Assembly: GCA_021814145.1 (NCBI GenBank)
Contig: JAKAIY010000019.1
Coordinates: 1-37,863 of the forward strand
Origin: Chloroflexota bacterium
GTDB lineage: Bacteria; Chloroflexota; Ktedonobacteria; Ktedonobacterales; JADMIN01
Direction of reading: 5' to 3'
Length of the DNA: 37,863 nucleotides
Numbering within the stretch: the first letter of the stretch is position 1; each line of letters begins with the position of its first letter. Positions 8,290-16,347 of the stretch are shown here, in pieces. Both the position numbers and the translations under genes were made by a program. The notes under the pieces were generated by a model. The model was not told where the DNA came from. It searched no databases and saw only the letters and a program-made list of their open reading frames with translations.

Positions 8290-8331
8290 GCGACCGCCTT
8301 CCCACGGGGCCTGCTGTGGGGAGGCGGTCGC
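8290..8331 (+). terminator. Terminator of glnA
   Basis: Bases 8290-8305 (GCGACCGCCTTCCCAC) pair with 8316-8331 in a 16-bp stem with one G-T wobble and a 10-base loop. It begins 44 bases after the glnA stop. No T-run follows. Confidence 0.6.
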
Positions 8332-8438
8332 CACATGTTATGAATGGGCGCGCGCCCTGGGCGGACGCGGCGCCAGGCGGCTCTCTGGCCCGCGTCAGAC
8401 ACTCGCTATGCGCGCGCGTCAAAGTGTGACACGCGACC

Positions 8439-8467
8439 TTGAAACGCGGCCTGCTTTCGTGTATTCT
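8439..8467 (+). promoter_or_regulatory. Promoter of the zinc-ribbon gene
   Basis: TTGAAA (8439-8444), a 17-base spacer and TATTCT (8462-8467) give a near-consensus sigma70 promoter. Transcription would start near 8474, roughly 95 bases before the ATG at 8570. Confidence 0.7.
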
Positions 8468-8569
8468 TGCGACAGACTTCACGGGCCATCAGGGCGCGTG
8501 ATTGGCTCGGAGGACGCGGGAGCGCTTCATCGGTTGTGGCGCCCGCGCGTGAGGAGGCTACGCGATCGC

Positions 8570-8872
8570 ATGTTTGAAGACAAGACGCTGCGCTGTCGCG
8601 AATGCGGGCAAGAGTTCATTTTCAGCGCGGGAGAGCAGGAATTTTACCAGCAGCGGGGCCTGCTGAACGAGCCGGGGCGCTGCCCCACGTGCCGGGCGAG
8701 CCACCGGATCACGATGGCGGCCAACCGTGCGATGGGAGAGCGTGGCCCGCGTGAAATGTACAAGACGGTGTGCGCGGAGTGCGGGGGCGAGGCGCAGGTG
8801 CCATTCGTTCCCAAGACCGAGAAGCCGGTTTATTGCAGCTCCTGTTTCGAGAAGGTCCGCCCACGCCGCTAA
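8570..8872 (+). CDS. Zinc-ribbon / CxxC-x17-CxxC domain protein
   Basis: The 100-residue protein carries two putative zinc-binding modules. The first is a zinc ribbon: LRCRECGQEFIFSAGEQEFY, then GLLNEPGRCPTCRASH (CxxC, about 28 residues, CxxC). The second is CAEC, exactly 17 residues (GGEAQVPFVPKTEKPVY), CSSC, which is the CxxC-x17-CxxC motif found in many Chloroflexota and Patescibacteria proteins. Function is not established; nucleic-acid or protein binding is likely from the fold. The frame is open upstream to 8261, but homology starts at MFEDKTLRC; GAGGAGG lies 12 bases before this ATG, which is a long spacing. It converges on plsY with only 5 bases between the stops. Confidence 0.88.
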   Translation: MFEDKTLRCRECGQEFIFSAGEQEFYQQRGLLNEPGRCPTCRASHRITMAANRAMGERGPREMYKTVCAECGGEAQVPFVPKTEKPVYCSSCFEKVRPRR

Positions 8873-8877
8873 CGCCG

Positions 8878-9576
8878 CTAGCTCTGGGGCGCGCCTCCGG
8901 GCGCGCTCGCCTTTTCTCCCAGTTTGCGCTCGACACCCGCCCGGAGCCGCTGAATATTGTCTTTGTGCGAGACGATCACGATCACTGACGCGACGACAAT
9001 AAAGGCGCAATGCGGCCAGCTGTCATGCCCGGTGATGGTCAGGTAGATCTCGATGCACCCGGCCATCAGCGCGCCCAGGACAGAGCCGAGCGAGACATAG
9101 CGCGTGAGGTACACGGCGGGGATGCCCGCTATGGCCGCGAACAGGGTCGCCAAGGGTGACATGGCGGTCATCGCTCCCGCGCCTGTGAGTACCCCGCGCC
9201 CGCCTTTGAAGCCGATGAAGACCGAATAGTTGTGTCCCAGCAGCGCCGCGGTCGCCGCCAGCGCCTCGGCGCCATCGCGCAGCGTGTTCCAGGTCTGGTC
9301 GCTGTAACCGGGGTGCGGGATGGCGCCAAAGAACAGATAGCGGGCGAGCAGCACAGCGGCCACGCCTTTGAAAAAATCCACCAGCACGACAATCGCCGCT
9401 GGGCCGGGGCCAAGCGTGCGCAGCACGTTCGTGGCGCCCGTCTTGCCACTCCCCAGCAACCGCGGATCGGAGCCACCGAAGACGCGGCTGACGATTACCC
9501 CGGTAGGGATGGATCCCAACAGATAGCCGGCGACAATCGCGCCAAGAAATCGCAGAATGATCTCGAATGCCGGCAT
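8878..9576 (-). CDS. plsY: Acyl-phosphate:glycerol-3-phosphate acyltransferase
   Basis: PlsY is the integral membrane enzyme that moves the acyl group of acyl-phosphate to glycerol-3-phosphate, the first step of phospholipid synthesis in most bacteria. The three conserved loops are present: GYLLGSIPTGVIVSRVFGG, DPRLLGSGKTGATNVLRTLG and LGHNYSVFIGFKGGRGVLTG, the last having GGRG in place of the commoner GGKG. Five or more membrane segments are apparent. At 232 residues it is slightly longer than many because of a polar C-terminal tail (RLRAGVERKLGEKASAPGGA). GGAGG precedes the ATG by about 8 bases. It has its own strong promoter. Its partner PlsX is not in the window. Confidence 0.96.
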   Translation of the reverse strand: MPAFEIILRFLGAIVAGYLLGSIPTGVIVSRVFGGSDPRLLGSGKTGATNVLRTLGPGPAAIVVLVDFFKGVAAVLLARYLFFGAIPHPGYSDQTWNTLRDGAEALAATAALLGHNYSVFIGFKGGRGVLTGAGAMTAMSPLATLFAAIAGIPAVYLTRYVSLGSVLGALMAGCIEIYLTITGHDSWPHCAFIVVASVIVIVSHKDNIQRLRAGVERKLGEKASAPGGAPQS

Positions 9577-9654
9577 GGGCCGCCTCCATCGCTCCGTTCC
9601 TGATCAGGGATAGCAGGGTATGCGGGGCTAGCGCGGCCCCGGTTTGGCGTCCTG

Positions 9655-9683
9655 AGCATAGGCGAGCCGTAGGGGTCTGTCAA
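9655..9683 (-). promoter_or_regulatory. Promoter of plsY
   Basis: On the minus strand TTGACA (9683-9678), a 17-base spacer and TATGCT (9660-9655) form a near-perfect sigma70 promoter. Transcription would begin near 9648, about 70 bases before the plsY ATG. Confidence 0.8.
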
Positions 9684-9731
9684 GAACGCGCGACGACACG
9701 ACGCGCCATGCTCACGCCATCAGCCGCGCGG

Positions 9732-11351
9732 CTATTCCAGCGCGCCGTAGACCAGCTCGCCGCCGATCAGCGTGGCCGCGACCTCCGCGTCGGCGATGCG
9801 CTCTGGCGGCAGCGTGAAAGGGTCCTCGGCCAGCGCGACGAGATCCGCCAGCTTGCCAGGCGCGAGCGACCCCTGGCGCTCTTCCTGCCCGCCGGCCCAG
9901 GCGGCGCCCACTGTATAGGCGTAGAGCGCGTCACGCATGTTCAGCGCCTGATCGGGCAGCCAGGGGCTTTCGCCGGGCATGCGGTCATTCTGGCGGTTGA
10001 TGGCGGCGTGCAGGATACGCAGCGGGTCGGCGGTATCCACTGGCGTATCGGAACCCAGCGCGAGCCGCACGCCCGCCTGGCGCATCGTCTCGTAGGCGTA
10101 TGCGCGGCGATAGCGGTTTCCCCAGTAGCGTTCCGCCGTGTAGCGGTCCACAACGGCGTGGAATGGCTGCACCGAAGCGACGACGCCTAGCCGCGCCATG
10201 CGCTGGATGTCCTCGGGACGGGCAAGCTGCACATGCTCCAGCCGGATGCGTCGCGCGTGGAGCGTACCCGCGCGCAGGCCGGCCTCGATGCCGTCCAGCG
10301 CGGTTTTCACCGCGCGGTCGCCAATGGCGTGGATCGCCATGCCCACGCTGCCCTTCGCCGCGTCGCGCACGATACGCTCCATCTCCGGCTCGGTCGTGGT
10401 CAGCAGCCCGCGCGCCGCCTCGCCCGCCTTGCCCTCGTAAGGGTCGAGCATCGCGGCGGTCTGCGAGCCAAGCGCGCCATCCATGAAGACCTTGACACCC
10501 GCGAAACGCAGATAATCATCACCGAAGTCCGCCTCCAGCCCCAGCCGTAGCGCGTCCGGCAACGACTGGCGGGGGATGTAGAGCAGCATGCGCGGGCCAG
10601 GCTCGCCCGCCGCGCGCAGCCGCTGCGCGAGATGCAGCGCGTGATCGCCTTCGATGTTATGGACACCCGTGACGCCGCGCGCGCGCAGTTCCGCGAAGAC
10701 GCGGCGCAGCTCCGCCAGCAGGGCGTCATCATCCGGCGGGGTGATGGCCGCCTCAACCAGGGCCTTCGCGCCGGACTCGTAGAGCATGCCGGTAGGCTGT
10801 CCGTCACCGTCGCGCTCGATATGTCCGCTGGGTGGCTCCGGTGTGTTGGCGTCAATGCCCGCGCGGCGCAAGGCCTCGGAGTTGACCCAGTAGGAGTGGT
10901 AGTCGTGGCTGGTCAGCGCCACCGGCGTCTCAGGCGCGACCGTGTCGAGCGAGGCTCTGGTCGGGAAGCGCTCTGGCGTCCAGTGGTTCTTGTCCCAGCT
11001 GTGGCCGGTAATCCAGGCGTCTGGCGGTGTCACGGCGGCGCGCGCTTTCACCAGCGCGACGGCCTCATCCTCCGAGCGCGTCTCCCGCAGGTCCACTTCC
11101 ATCCGGGATTGCGCCGTCATGAGCAGATGGGTGTGGGCGTCAGTGAAGCCGGGAAGCGCCACACGCCCGCCCAGGTCGAGCGTCTCGGTGAGTGGGCCGG
11201 CCAGCGCGCGGATATCCGCGTTATCGCCCGCCGCCACGATACGCCCTGACATGCGGTCCACCGCCAGCGCGGAAACGAGCGGCTGGCTGGCGTCCATTGT
11301 GTGAATGACGCCATTGAGCACGAGCAGAACAGGCCGCCGTCCAGGTAGCAT
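9732..11351 (-). CDS. Amidohydrolase family 3 protein (YtcJ-like)
   Basis: This 539-residue metal-dependent hydrolase belongs to the amidohydrolase 3 group, with relatives such as YtcJ and NfdA. The N-terminal beta-sandwich strand VLLVLNGVIHTMDASQPLVS is followed by the metal ligands of strand 1 in LPGFTDAHTHLLM. Later blocks include FAGVKVFMDGALGSQTAAML (bridging lysine region), GMAIHAIGDRAV and RIRLEHVQLARPEDI (histidine ligands), and LALGSDTPVDTADPLRILHA (catalytic Asp). The C-terminal sandwich ends with SLAPGKLADLVALAEDPF. The length and motif order look complete. The substrate is unknown: the family acts on cyclic amides, formamides and N-acyl compounds. GGGGG about 6 bases upstream supports the ATG at 11351. 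It appears monocistronic and diverges from the NnrS-like gene. Confidence 0.92.
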   Translation of the reverse strand: MLPGRRPVLLVLNGVIHTMDASQPLVSALAVDRMSGRIVAAGDNADIRALAGPLTETLDLGGRVALPGFTDAHTHLLMTAQSRMEVDLRETRSEDEAVALVKARAAVTPPDAWITGHSWDKNHWTPERFPTRASLDTVAPETPVALTSHDYHSYWVNSEALRRAGIDANTPEPPSGHIERDGDGQPTGMLYESGAKALVEAAITPPDDDALLAELRRVFAELRARGVTGVHNIEGDHALHLAQRLRAAGEPGPRMLLYIPRQSLPDALRLGLEADFGDDYLRFAGVKVFMDGALGSQTAAMLDPYEGKAGEAARGLLTTTEPEMERIVRDAAKGSVGMAIHAIGDRAVKTALDGIEAGLRAGTLHARRIRLEHVQLARPEDIQRMARLGVVASVQPFHAVVDRYTAERYWGNRYRRAYAYETMRQAGVRLALGSDTPVDTADPLRILHAAINRQNDRMPGESPWLPDQALNMRDALYAYTVGAAWAGGQEERQGSLAPGKLADLVALAEDPFTLPPERIADAEVAATLIGGELVYGALE

Positions 11352-11423
11352 GCGCGCCCCCTTCTAAAAATCCCTGGCCGTTTGACGCCTTGCACGCGGC
11401 GCCAGCCCGGCGCTCTTGTCGCC

Positions 11424-11454
11424 ATTGTATCGCGTCCGGGCGTGAATGCGACAA
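11424..11454 (-). promoter_or_regulatory. Possible promoter of the amidohydrolase gene
   Basis: Minus strand TTGTCG (11454-11449), a 19-base spacer and TACAAT (11429-11424). The -10 is good but the spacer is long. Confidence 0.4.
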
Positions 11455-11581
11455 AAGACACAGCATGTCGTGACGCGGCTGTGAGACAACTATGAGCATG
11501 CTGAATGGATGGCGCCGCGCTTTTTCTTGCGCTGGCCCATTTCAGGACATCATCCATGCGCCATAACAGGTTTGATAACCC

Positions 11582-13012
11582 ATGAAAAATCATCTCGCGC
11601 TTCCTCTGGTTCCTTCGCGTCACGATCAGGCGGCGTTCGGGCTGGTCGCGCCCGGCCTGAAGGCGGCGCTGACGCTTGGCGTGGTGGGCGGCTTCGCCAT
11701 GGCGGCGACACTCACCACCACCTATGCGCTGGGGTTGGTGAATGGCCCCTGGTGGCCAGCGATGGCGCAGGCGCACGGTCATCTTCAGCTCTATGGCTGG
11801 GCGGGGCTGTTCGCGCTGAGCGTCGCGTTCCATTTCGTCCCACGCCTGCGCGGCGAACCGCTGGCGCTCCAGCGCTTCATTCCCTGGATTTTTGGCTTGC
11901 TGGTCGCAGGGCTGGCGCTGCGGGGAATCGCGCAGCCGCTGGAGGCGGCCTCGCCCAGCGCGGGATGGCGCGGCGCGCTGGTCCTGGGCGGCGCGCTGGA
12001 GCTGGTCGCGCTGGTGGGCGCGGTGACGGCGCTGGGGCTGACGCTCTTTGGCCGCCGGGGGATGCGCCAGCGGTCGGCGCTGTGGGGCGTGGCCCCGCTG
12101 ATCGTCGGCGCGTTCGCGTCGCTCGCCCTCAGCGCGCTTGTCAACGCCGCCAACACCATCGCGCTGGCCTATCCCGGAGCTGGGGGCATCGTTCCCTACG
12201 CGGGCGATCAGGCGAATGTGGCGCTTGGCCTGTTTGGCTATCTAGTTCCGCTGGCGCTGGGGATGTCGGCGCGCACCCTGCCGATGTACGCTGGGCTGGA
12301 CCCCTTTCCGCGCCGGATGCTCTGGCCGCTGGCGGGACTGTGGTACGCCGGGCTGGCGCTCTATCTTGCCAGCCTCGCTAGCGGCGCGCCGGGCTGGACG
12401 GGCGCGCTGGGCGACTTGCTGATGGGCGCCGCGCTGATCGTCTTTATTGGCGGCTTTGTCCGCGCGCTGGTGGCGCGGGGGCGGCTGCCCAAAAAGGTGG
12501 CGGCGCTGGCGCCGGAGCCTGTGGCGCGTGAGCATGACTATCGCTCGCGGATCAGCCAGGAGCGCGGCGACTATGGCCCGTTCGTGGCGATTGTCGCCAG
12601 CTCCTACCTCTGGGCGCTGCTGGCTGGCGCGCTCCTGGCGCTCGACGGGATCGCCGGGCTGTTTGGCGGCGCGGCGCTGGTCTCGCTTGACGCCATCCGC
12701 CACAGCCTGGCGCTGGGCTTTATCGCGCTGCTGATCTCCGGCATCGCGCCGCGCATGGTACCGGGCTTCTCCGGCGGGCGCATCCTCTCGGCGGGGCTGG
12801 TCTGGGCGACGCTCTGGCTGGGTGACAGCGCGGCGCTGCTGCGCGTGGGGTCGCTGCTGGCGGCGCCCGCGCTGGCGGGCCTGGGCGCCGCCGGAACGGC
12901 GGTGGAGAACGTCCTGTTCGGATTGTCGGGGCCGGTCGGGCTGGCGCTGGCGGTCTGCCTGCTTGTCAACCTGTGGCCCGCGATTGGCCCGCGCCAGGCA
13001 AAAACCGCTTGA
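11582..13012 (+). CDS. NnrS-like polytopic membrane protein
   Basis: The 476-residue protein has about 12 hydrophobic segments. The segment WWPAMAQAHGHLQLYGWAGL followed by FALSVAFHFVPRL resembles the NnrS family (HAHxHxQxxGW, FxxGxxxHFxPR), where paired histidines may bind haem or copper. Later segments repeat the pattern with IRHSLALGFIALLISGIAPR and MVPGFSG, also typical of NnrS. NnrS proteins are linked to nitric-oxide and nitrosative stress metabolism, but distant homologues occur where no denitrification genes are present, and none are seen here. The start at 11582 is supported by homology more than by its weak ribosome binding site (ACAGG, 11 bases upstream). The promoter of the following small gene overlaps its stop codon. 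Confidence 0.75.
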   Translation: MKNHLALPLVPSRHDQAAFGLVAPGLKAALTLGVVGGFAMAATLTTTYALGLVNGPWWPAMAQAHGHLQLYGWAGLFALSVAFHFVPRLRGEPLALQRFIPWIFGLLVAGLALRGIAQPLEAASPSAGWRGALVLGGALELVALVGAVTALGLTLFGRRGMRQRSALWGVAPLIVGAFASLALSALVNAANTIALAYPGAGGIVPYAGDQANVALGLFGYLVPLALGMSARTLPMYAGLDPFPRRMLWPLAGLWYAGLALYLASLASGAPGWTGALGDLLMGAALIVFIGGFVRALVARGRLPKKVAALAPEPVAREHDYRSRISQERGDYGPFVAIVASSYLWALLAGALLALDGIAGLFGGAALVSLDAIRHSLALGFIALLISGIAPRMVPGFSGGRILSAGLVWATLWLGDSAALLRVGSLLAAPALAGLGAAGTAVENVLFGLSGPVGLALAVCLLVNLWPAIGPRQAKTA

Positions 13013-13037
13013 CGCCGGGGCGGGCCTGGCCTACACT
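13009..13037 (+). promoter_or_regulatory. Promoter of the small membrane protein gene
   Basis: TTGACG (13009-13014), a 17-base spacer and TACACT (13032-13037) form a good sigma70 promoter. The -35 hexamer overlaps the stop codon of the NnrS-like gene (13010-13012). Confidence 0.7.
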
Positions 13038-13109
13038 TTCACATTGAACAGGCGTCGGGCGGCCAGAAGAATGCTGGCGTCGCGCCGCGAGTGTCACGAG
13101 GATTGAGCT

Positions 13110-13457
13110 ATGAGCGCTGATTCGCAGACCACGCAAACCGCCGATAGCGAGCGCTTCGTTAAGATTCCGCATGCGCTGCCGGGTCAGGAATACAAATCGC
13201 CAAAGAACTACAGGTCTCCGTTCATCATGGGATTCTACCGGCTGGCCGTCGTGGTTCTGAGCCTGTCGCTGCCGGCGGCGCCCGCCGTGATCTTCTATAT
13301 GATCCTGGCCTATTCCAGCGCGATTCAGATGGGCTTCCTGTGGATATGGATTCCGATGATTATCCTTGTTGAGATCATCGCGATCAGCGTCGCCTGGGGC
13401 ATCGCGCGCGAGGCGCTAGGCTACTCCGGCGTCATCTACAGCGCTTCACGCCGTTAG
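13110..13457 (+). CDS. Small two-helix membrane protein, unknown function
   Basis: The 115-residue product has a polar N-terminus (about 1-40, with KIPHALPGQEYKSPKNYRSP) and two strong membrane helices: YRLAVVVLSLSLPAAPAVIF (about 43-68) and MGFLWIWIPMIILVEIIAIS (about 73-95). It ends with a short polar tail. I do not recognise the family. GAGG lies about 10 bases before the ATG. It has its own promoter and a strong terminator immediately downstream, so it is an independent unit. Its position after the NnrS-like gene might mean a functional link, but the separate promoter argues against tight coupling. Confidence 0.72.
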   Translation: MSADSQTTQTADSERFVKIPHALPGQEYKSPKNYRSPFIMGFYRLAVVVLSLSLPAAPAVIFYMILAYSSAIQMGFLWIWIPMIILVEIIAISVAWGIAREALGYSGVIYSASRR

Positions 13458-13485
13458 GATCTCGCCACAGAAGCAGGAATCCCGC

Positions 13486-13523
13486 ATGAGGAGCGCGCCA
13501 TCCAGAGGTGGCGCGCTCCTCAT
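13486..13523 (+). terminator. Terminator after the small membrane protein gene
   Basis: ATGAGGAGCGCGCCA (13486-13500) pairs perfectly with 13509-13523 (15 bp, 8-base loop), followed by TTTG-like sequence (ATTTGCC). It begins 28 bases after the stop. Confidence 0.75.
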
Positions 13524-13553
13524 TTGCCGTATGCCCGCGTGTTGAGGCGCCAC

Positions 13554-13740
13554 CCCGCCACGCTTCGCGCTCACACGAGCGAAGCATGGCGGGATAGTTC
13601 AGGGAATGGATTGGGGCGGCGCCGCTTATCTCGCCCAGCGGGCTCACACGCCGCTGCGGCGCGCTCGATGTCGCCCACTGGCAAGGTCTTTCGCTGGCTG
13701 GGAGCCAGTGGCGTGGGCAATTCGGCCACGACTCCATTCC
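13554..13740. other. Structured non-coding block upstream of dxs
   Basis: Several nested inverted repeats fill this gene-free stretch. Bases 13554-13572 pair with 13577-13593 around an ACAC loop with a two-base bulge. GGAATGGA near 13603-13610 pairs with TCCATTCC near 13733-13740, about 120 bases away. Inside, CCACTGGC near 13676 pairs with GCCAGTGG near 13704. In the first stem the single non-Watson-Crick position is G-T read on the minus strand but C-A read on the plus strand, which mildly favours a minus-strand RNA. No known RNA family is recognised. A minus-strand frame at 13807-13571 (78 codons) has plausible codon use but no recognisable domain. I see nothing certain from 13741 to the -10 at 13903. 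Confidence 0.4.
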
Positions 13741-13902
13741 ACTGCGCTGATGGCGCTGGCGACACGTCCGCATCCCCGCCTGATTCAATAGCCGCCCGCT
13801 TGCACACGAGTGCGACAGAAGGCGTCCCTGTGTGTCACACAAGGCGGGATCAAGTGGCTAGGATTCCGGGTTTGCAGGGTGGTACTTGACGAAGTGGGGC
13901 CG

Positions 13903-13908
13903 TATAAT
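13903..13908 (+). promoter_or_regulatory. -10 element of the dxs promoter
   Basis: A perfect TATAAT lies here. The expected -35 position (about 13880-13885) reads TGGTAC and is poor; a TTGACG at 13886-13891 is only 11 bases away. Transcription would start near 13915, giving a leader of about 139 bases. Confidence 0.55.
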
Positions 13909-13933
13909 GTGAGCGCATTCCCCCGAACCGGTG

Positions 13934-14037
13934 AGAGCGGCGTGGCTTGTGGCGGTTGGGCGGTGAACGCCCAGGGACTTTTCCAATGCGGCGCGCGCGT
14001 ATTCCTCACACGCCGCGGCGGGATATGAAGCCGCTCT
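13934..14037 (+). promoter_or_regulatory. Folded dxs leader RNA, riboswitch-like layout
   Basis: AGAGCGGC (13934-13941) pairs perfectly with GCCGCTCT (14030-14037), closing a domain of about 104 bases. Inside are TGGGCG-GTGAA-CGCCCA (13957-13973) and GCGGCG (13988-13993) with CGCCGC (14011-14016), so the layout is a multi-helix junction. The 3' strand of the closing stem abuts the Shine-Dalgarno AAGGAG (14038-14043) of dxs, so stem formation could affect ribosome access. No TPP or cobalamin consensus motif is visible; the class, if any, is unknown. Confidence 0.45.
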
Positions 14038-14053
14038 AAGGAGAAGATGACCC

Positions 14054-16003
14054 GTGGCACGAATTCTTGATACTATTGATTCCCCCGCCCAGCTCAAGCG
14101 ACTGTCACCCTCCCAGCTTGAACAGCTCGCCGGGGAGATCCGGCACGAAATTATCGAGACTGTTTCCTTGCGCGGCGGTCACCTGGCCCCAAATCTGGGA
14201 GTGGTTGAGCTGACCCTCGCGCTCCATATCGCCTTTGACGCCCCACATGACCTGCTGGTCTGGGACATTGGCCACCAGGCCTATCCGCACAAGCTGGTGA
14301 CGGGGCGCCGCGAGCGCTTCCGCACGCTCAAGACGCTCGGTGGCATTTCTGGCTATCTGCGCCGCGCGGAGAGCGAATTCGACGCCTTCGGCGCCAGTCA
14401 CGCCAGCACTTCGATCTCGGCGGCGCTGGGCATGGCGGTCGCGCGCGATCTGAAAGGCGAGGATTTCCATGTCGTCGCGATTATTGGCGATGGCGCGCTG
14501 ACTGGCGGCATGGCGCTGGAAGCGATCAATCACGCGGGCGCGCTCCATAAGCGGCTGATTATTGTTCTCAACGACAATGACAAGAGCATCTCGGATAACG
14601 TCGGCGCGCTGCACGGTCACCTGATCCGGCTGCGCGAAAACGGCGCGCTCCGTCGCATCAAGGACGCCGCCAGCGACACGCTAGAGCATGCTCCCGGCGG
14701 CTCGCTGGCCAGGCAGGTAGCCAGGCGCGCCAGCCGCAGCGCCAAGGAATTTGTGCTGCCCAGCAAGAGCGGCGTGATCTTCGAGGAGCTGGGCTTCAAG
14801 TTTCTCGGCCCGTTCGATGGCCACAACACTGGGTTGATGGTGGACGTTTTCCAGAAGGCGAAGGAAATGGAAGGCCCCATCATCATCCAGGCCATTACCC
14901 AGAAAGGGCGCGGCTGCGACTTCGCTGAGGCCGACCCGACCACCTACCACGGGCCGGGCGCGTATAATCTGGCCACTGGCGAGCTGAAGAAGAAGCCCGG
15001 CGAGCCGCCGAAGTATCAAGGCGTCTTTGGTGACGCGCTGGTTGAGCTGGCGCGGCGCGATCCCACCATTGTCGGCATCACCGCCGCGATGGCCGAAGGC
15101 ACCTCGCTGAACAAGCTGGCGAAGGCCATCCCGGAGCGTTACTTCGATGTCGGCATCGCCGAGCAGCACGCGGTGACATTCGCGGCGGGCCTGGCGTGCG
15201 AGGGGATGCGTCCGGTGGCGGCGATCTACTCGACGTTCCTGCAGCGCGCTTACGATCAGGTGATTCACGATGTCTGCGTGCAGAACCTGCATGTCGTTTT
15301 CCCGATGGACCGCGCGGGACTGGTCGGTGAGGACGGCCACACGCAGCAGGGCATCTTCGACATCGCCATGTTGCGCACGATCCCGAACATGCGGCTGATG
15401 GCGCCCAAGGATGAGAACGAGCTGCGGCATATGCTCTATACCGCGCTCTACATGGATGGCCCCGTGGCGCTGCGCTACCCGCGTGGCGGTGGCGTTGGCG
15501 TCCCGCTGGACGAAGAGTTCCAGGCGCTGCCGGTTGGCAAGGCCGAGCTGCTGACCGATGAGGCGGATATCGCGCGCAGCGATGTGGCGATCCTGGGCTA
15601 CGGGCATATGGTCCCGCTGGTGGCGCAGGCGGCGCGCGAGCTGCTGGCGGAAGATGGCGTCCGCGCGGTGGCGGTCAACGCGCGCTGGGCGAAGCCGCTG
15701 GATGAGGAGCTAATCCTGCGGCTGGCGAAGGCGACCGGGCGGCTTATCACCGTCGAGGACGGCGTGGCCGCTGGCGGCTTCGGCAGCGCGGTGCTGGAGC
15801 TGCTCAACGCGCACGGGCTGATGGGCGAGGTAAAGCTGGAGATCATCGGTCTGCCCGACCAGTTCATCGAGCATGGCGCGGTCGCCATCCTGCGCGAGCT
15901 GAACGGCCTCTCGTCGGGGCATATCAAACAGGTCACGCGCGATCTGCTGCGCTCCGCGCATGTGGCGGCGCCTCCCGCTGAGGACGCGGCGCGCGCATCA
16001 TAG
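14054..16003 (+). CDS. dxs: 1-deoxy-D-xylulose-5-phosphate synthase
   Basis: Dxs condenses pyruvate and glyceraldehyde-3-phosphate, with thiamine diphosphate, in the first step of the MEP isoprenoid pathway. The 649-residue length is normal. Features include the N-terminal SLRGGHLAPNLGVVELTLAL, the histidine block VWDIGHQAYPHKLVTGR, the ThDP/metal motif IIGDGALTGGMALEAINHAG with LNDNDKSISDN, the transketolase glutamate in DVGIAEQHAVTFAAGLA, and PMDRAGLVGEDGHTQQGIFD. The start is GTG 14054, with AAGGAG (14038-14043) 10 bases upstream; an ATG at 14047 is out of frame and ends after 7 codons. The folded leader just upstream suggests control at the RNA level. A terminator follows. The gene stands alone, with no other MEP gene in the window. 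Confidence 0.97.
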   Translation: MARILDTIDSPAQLKRLSPSQLEQLAGEIRHEIIETVSLRGGHLAPNLGVVELTLALHIAFDAPHDLLVWDIGHQAYPHKLVTGRRERFRTLKTLGGISGYLRRAESEFDAFGASHASTSISAALGMAVARDLKGEDFHVVAIIGDGALTGGMALEAINHAGALHKRLIIVLNDNDKSISDNVGALHGHLIRLRENGALRRIKDAASDTLEHAPGGSLARQVARRASRSAKEFVLPSKSGVIFEELGFKFLGPFDGHNTGLMVDVFQKAKEMEGPIIIQAITQKGRGCDFAEADPTTYHGPGAYNLATGELKKKPGEPPKYQGVFGDALVELARRDPTIVGITAAMAEGTSLNKLAKAIPERYFDVGIAEQHAVTFAAGLACEGMRPVAAIYSTFLQRAYDQVIHDVCVQNLHVVFPMDRAGLVGEDGHTQQGIFDIAMLRTIPNMRLMAPKDENELRHMLYTALYMDGPVALRYPRGGGVGVPLDEEFQALPVGKAELLTDEADIARSDVAILGYGHMVPLVAQAARELLAEDGVRAVAVNARWAKPLDEELILRLAKATGRLITVEDGVAAGGFGSAVLELLNAHGLMGEVKLEIIGLPDQFIEHGAVAILRELNGLSSGHIKQVTRDLLRSAHVAAPPAEDAARAS

Positions 16004-16028
16004 GCTTGGCGCGGCGCACGGCGCGAAT

Positions 16029-16058
16029 GGCCCATCCTGTGGCGAGACAGGGTGGGCC
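16029..16058 (+). terminator. Terminator of dxs
   Basis: GGCCCATCCTGT (16029-16040) pairs with ACAGGGTGGGCC (16047-16058), 12 bp with one G-T wobble and a 6-base loop, followed by TTCGTTGT. Confidence 0.75.
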
Positions 16059-16123
16059 TTCGTTGTATGGAGTGAGGCGCGCACGAGGCGCGCGGCGCGG
16101 CGTGGTACGGGCGTCGGGGTAAC

Positions 16124-16153
16124 TTGACGGTAATGCGCCAGATGCGCGATAAT
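16124..16153 (+). promoter_or_regulatory. Promoter of the HNH gene
   Basis: TTGACG (16124-16129), an 18-base spacer and GATAAT (16148-16153). Transcription would start near 16160. The remaining gene-free bases up to 16347 hold no other feature I can support. Confidence 0.6.
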
Positions 16154-16347
16154 AAGAACAGGTACAGCGAAGGACGCTCGCGCCGGTCGGCGCGGCCCAG
16201 GAACGCGAAGAGGTCGCGAGACCGCTGTGAGCGAGCGCCTTCCCTACAGTTTAATGGATCCACCGCTCCAGCGCAGTTCGGAGCGCGCGACGTACGGGTT
16301 AAACGTCCGGTATGAGACGCTGATGAGATGCCGGGGGCGGGGATGAT

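Noticed and set aside
13878-13885. T-box-like string AGGGTGGTAC at about 13876-13885
   Set aside because: The match ends after ten bases, it precedes the TATAAT so would not be in the dxs transcript, and dxs is not an amino-acid gene.
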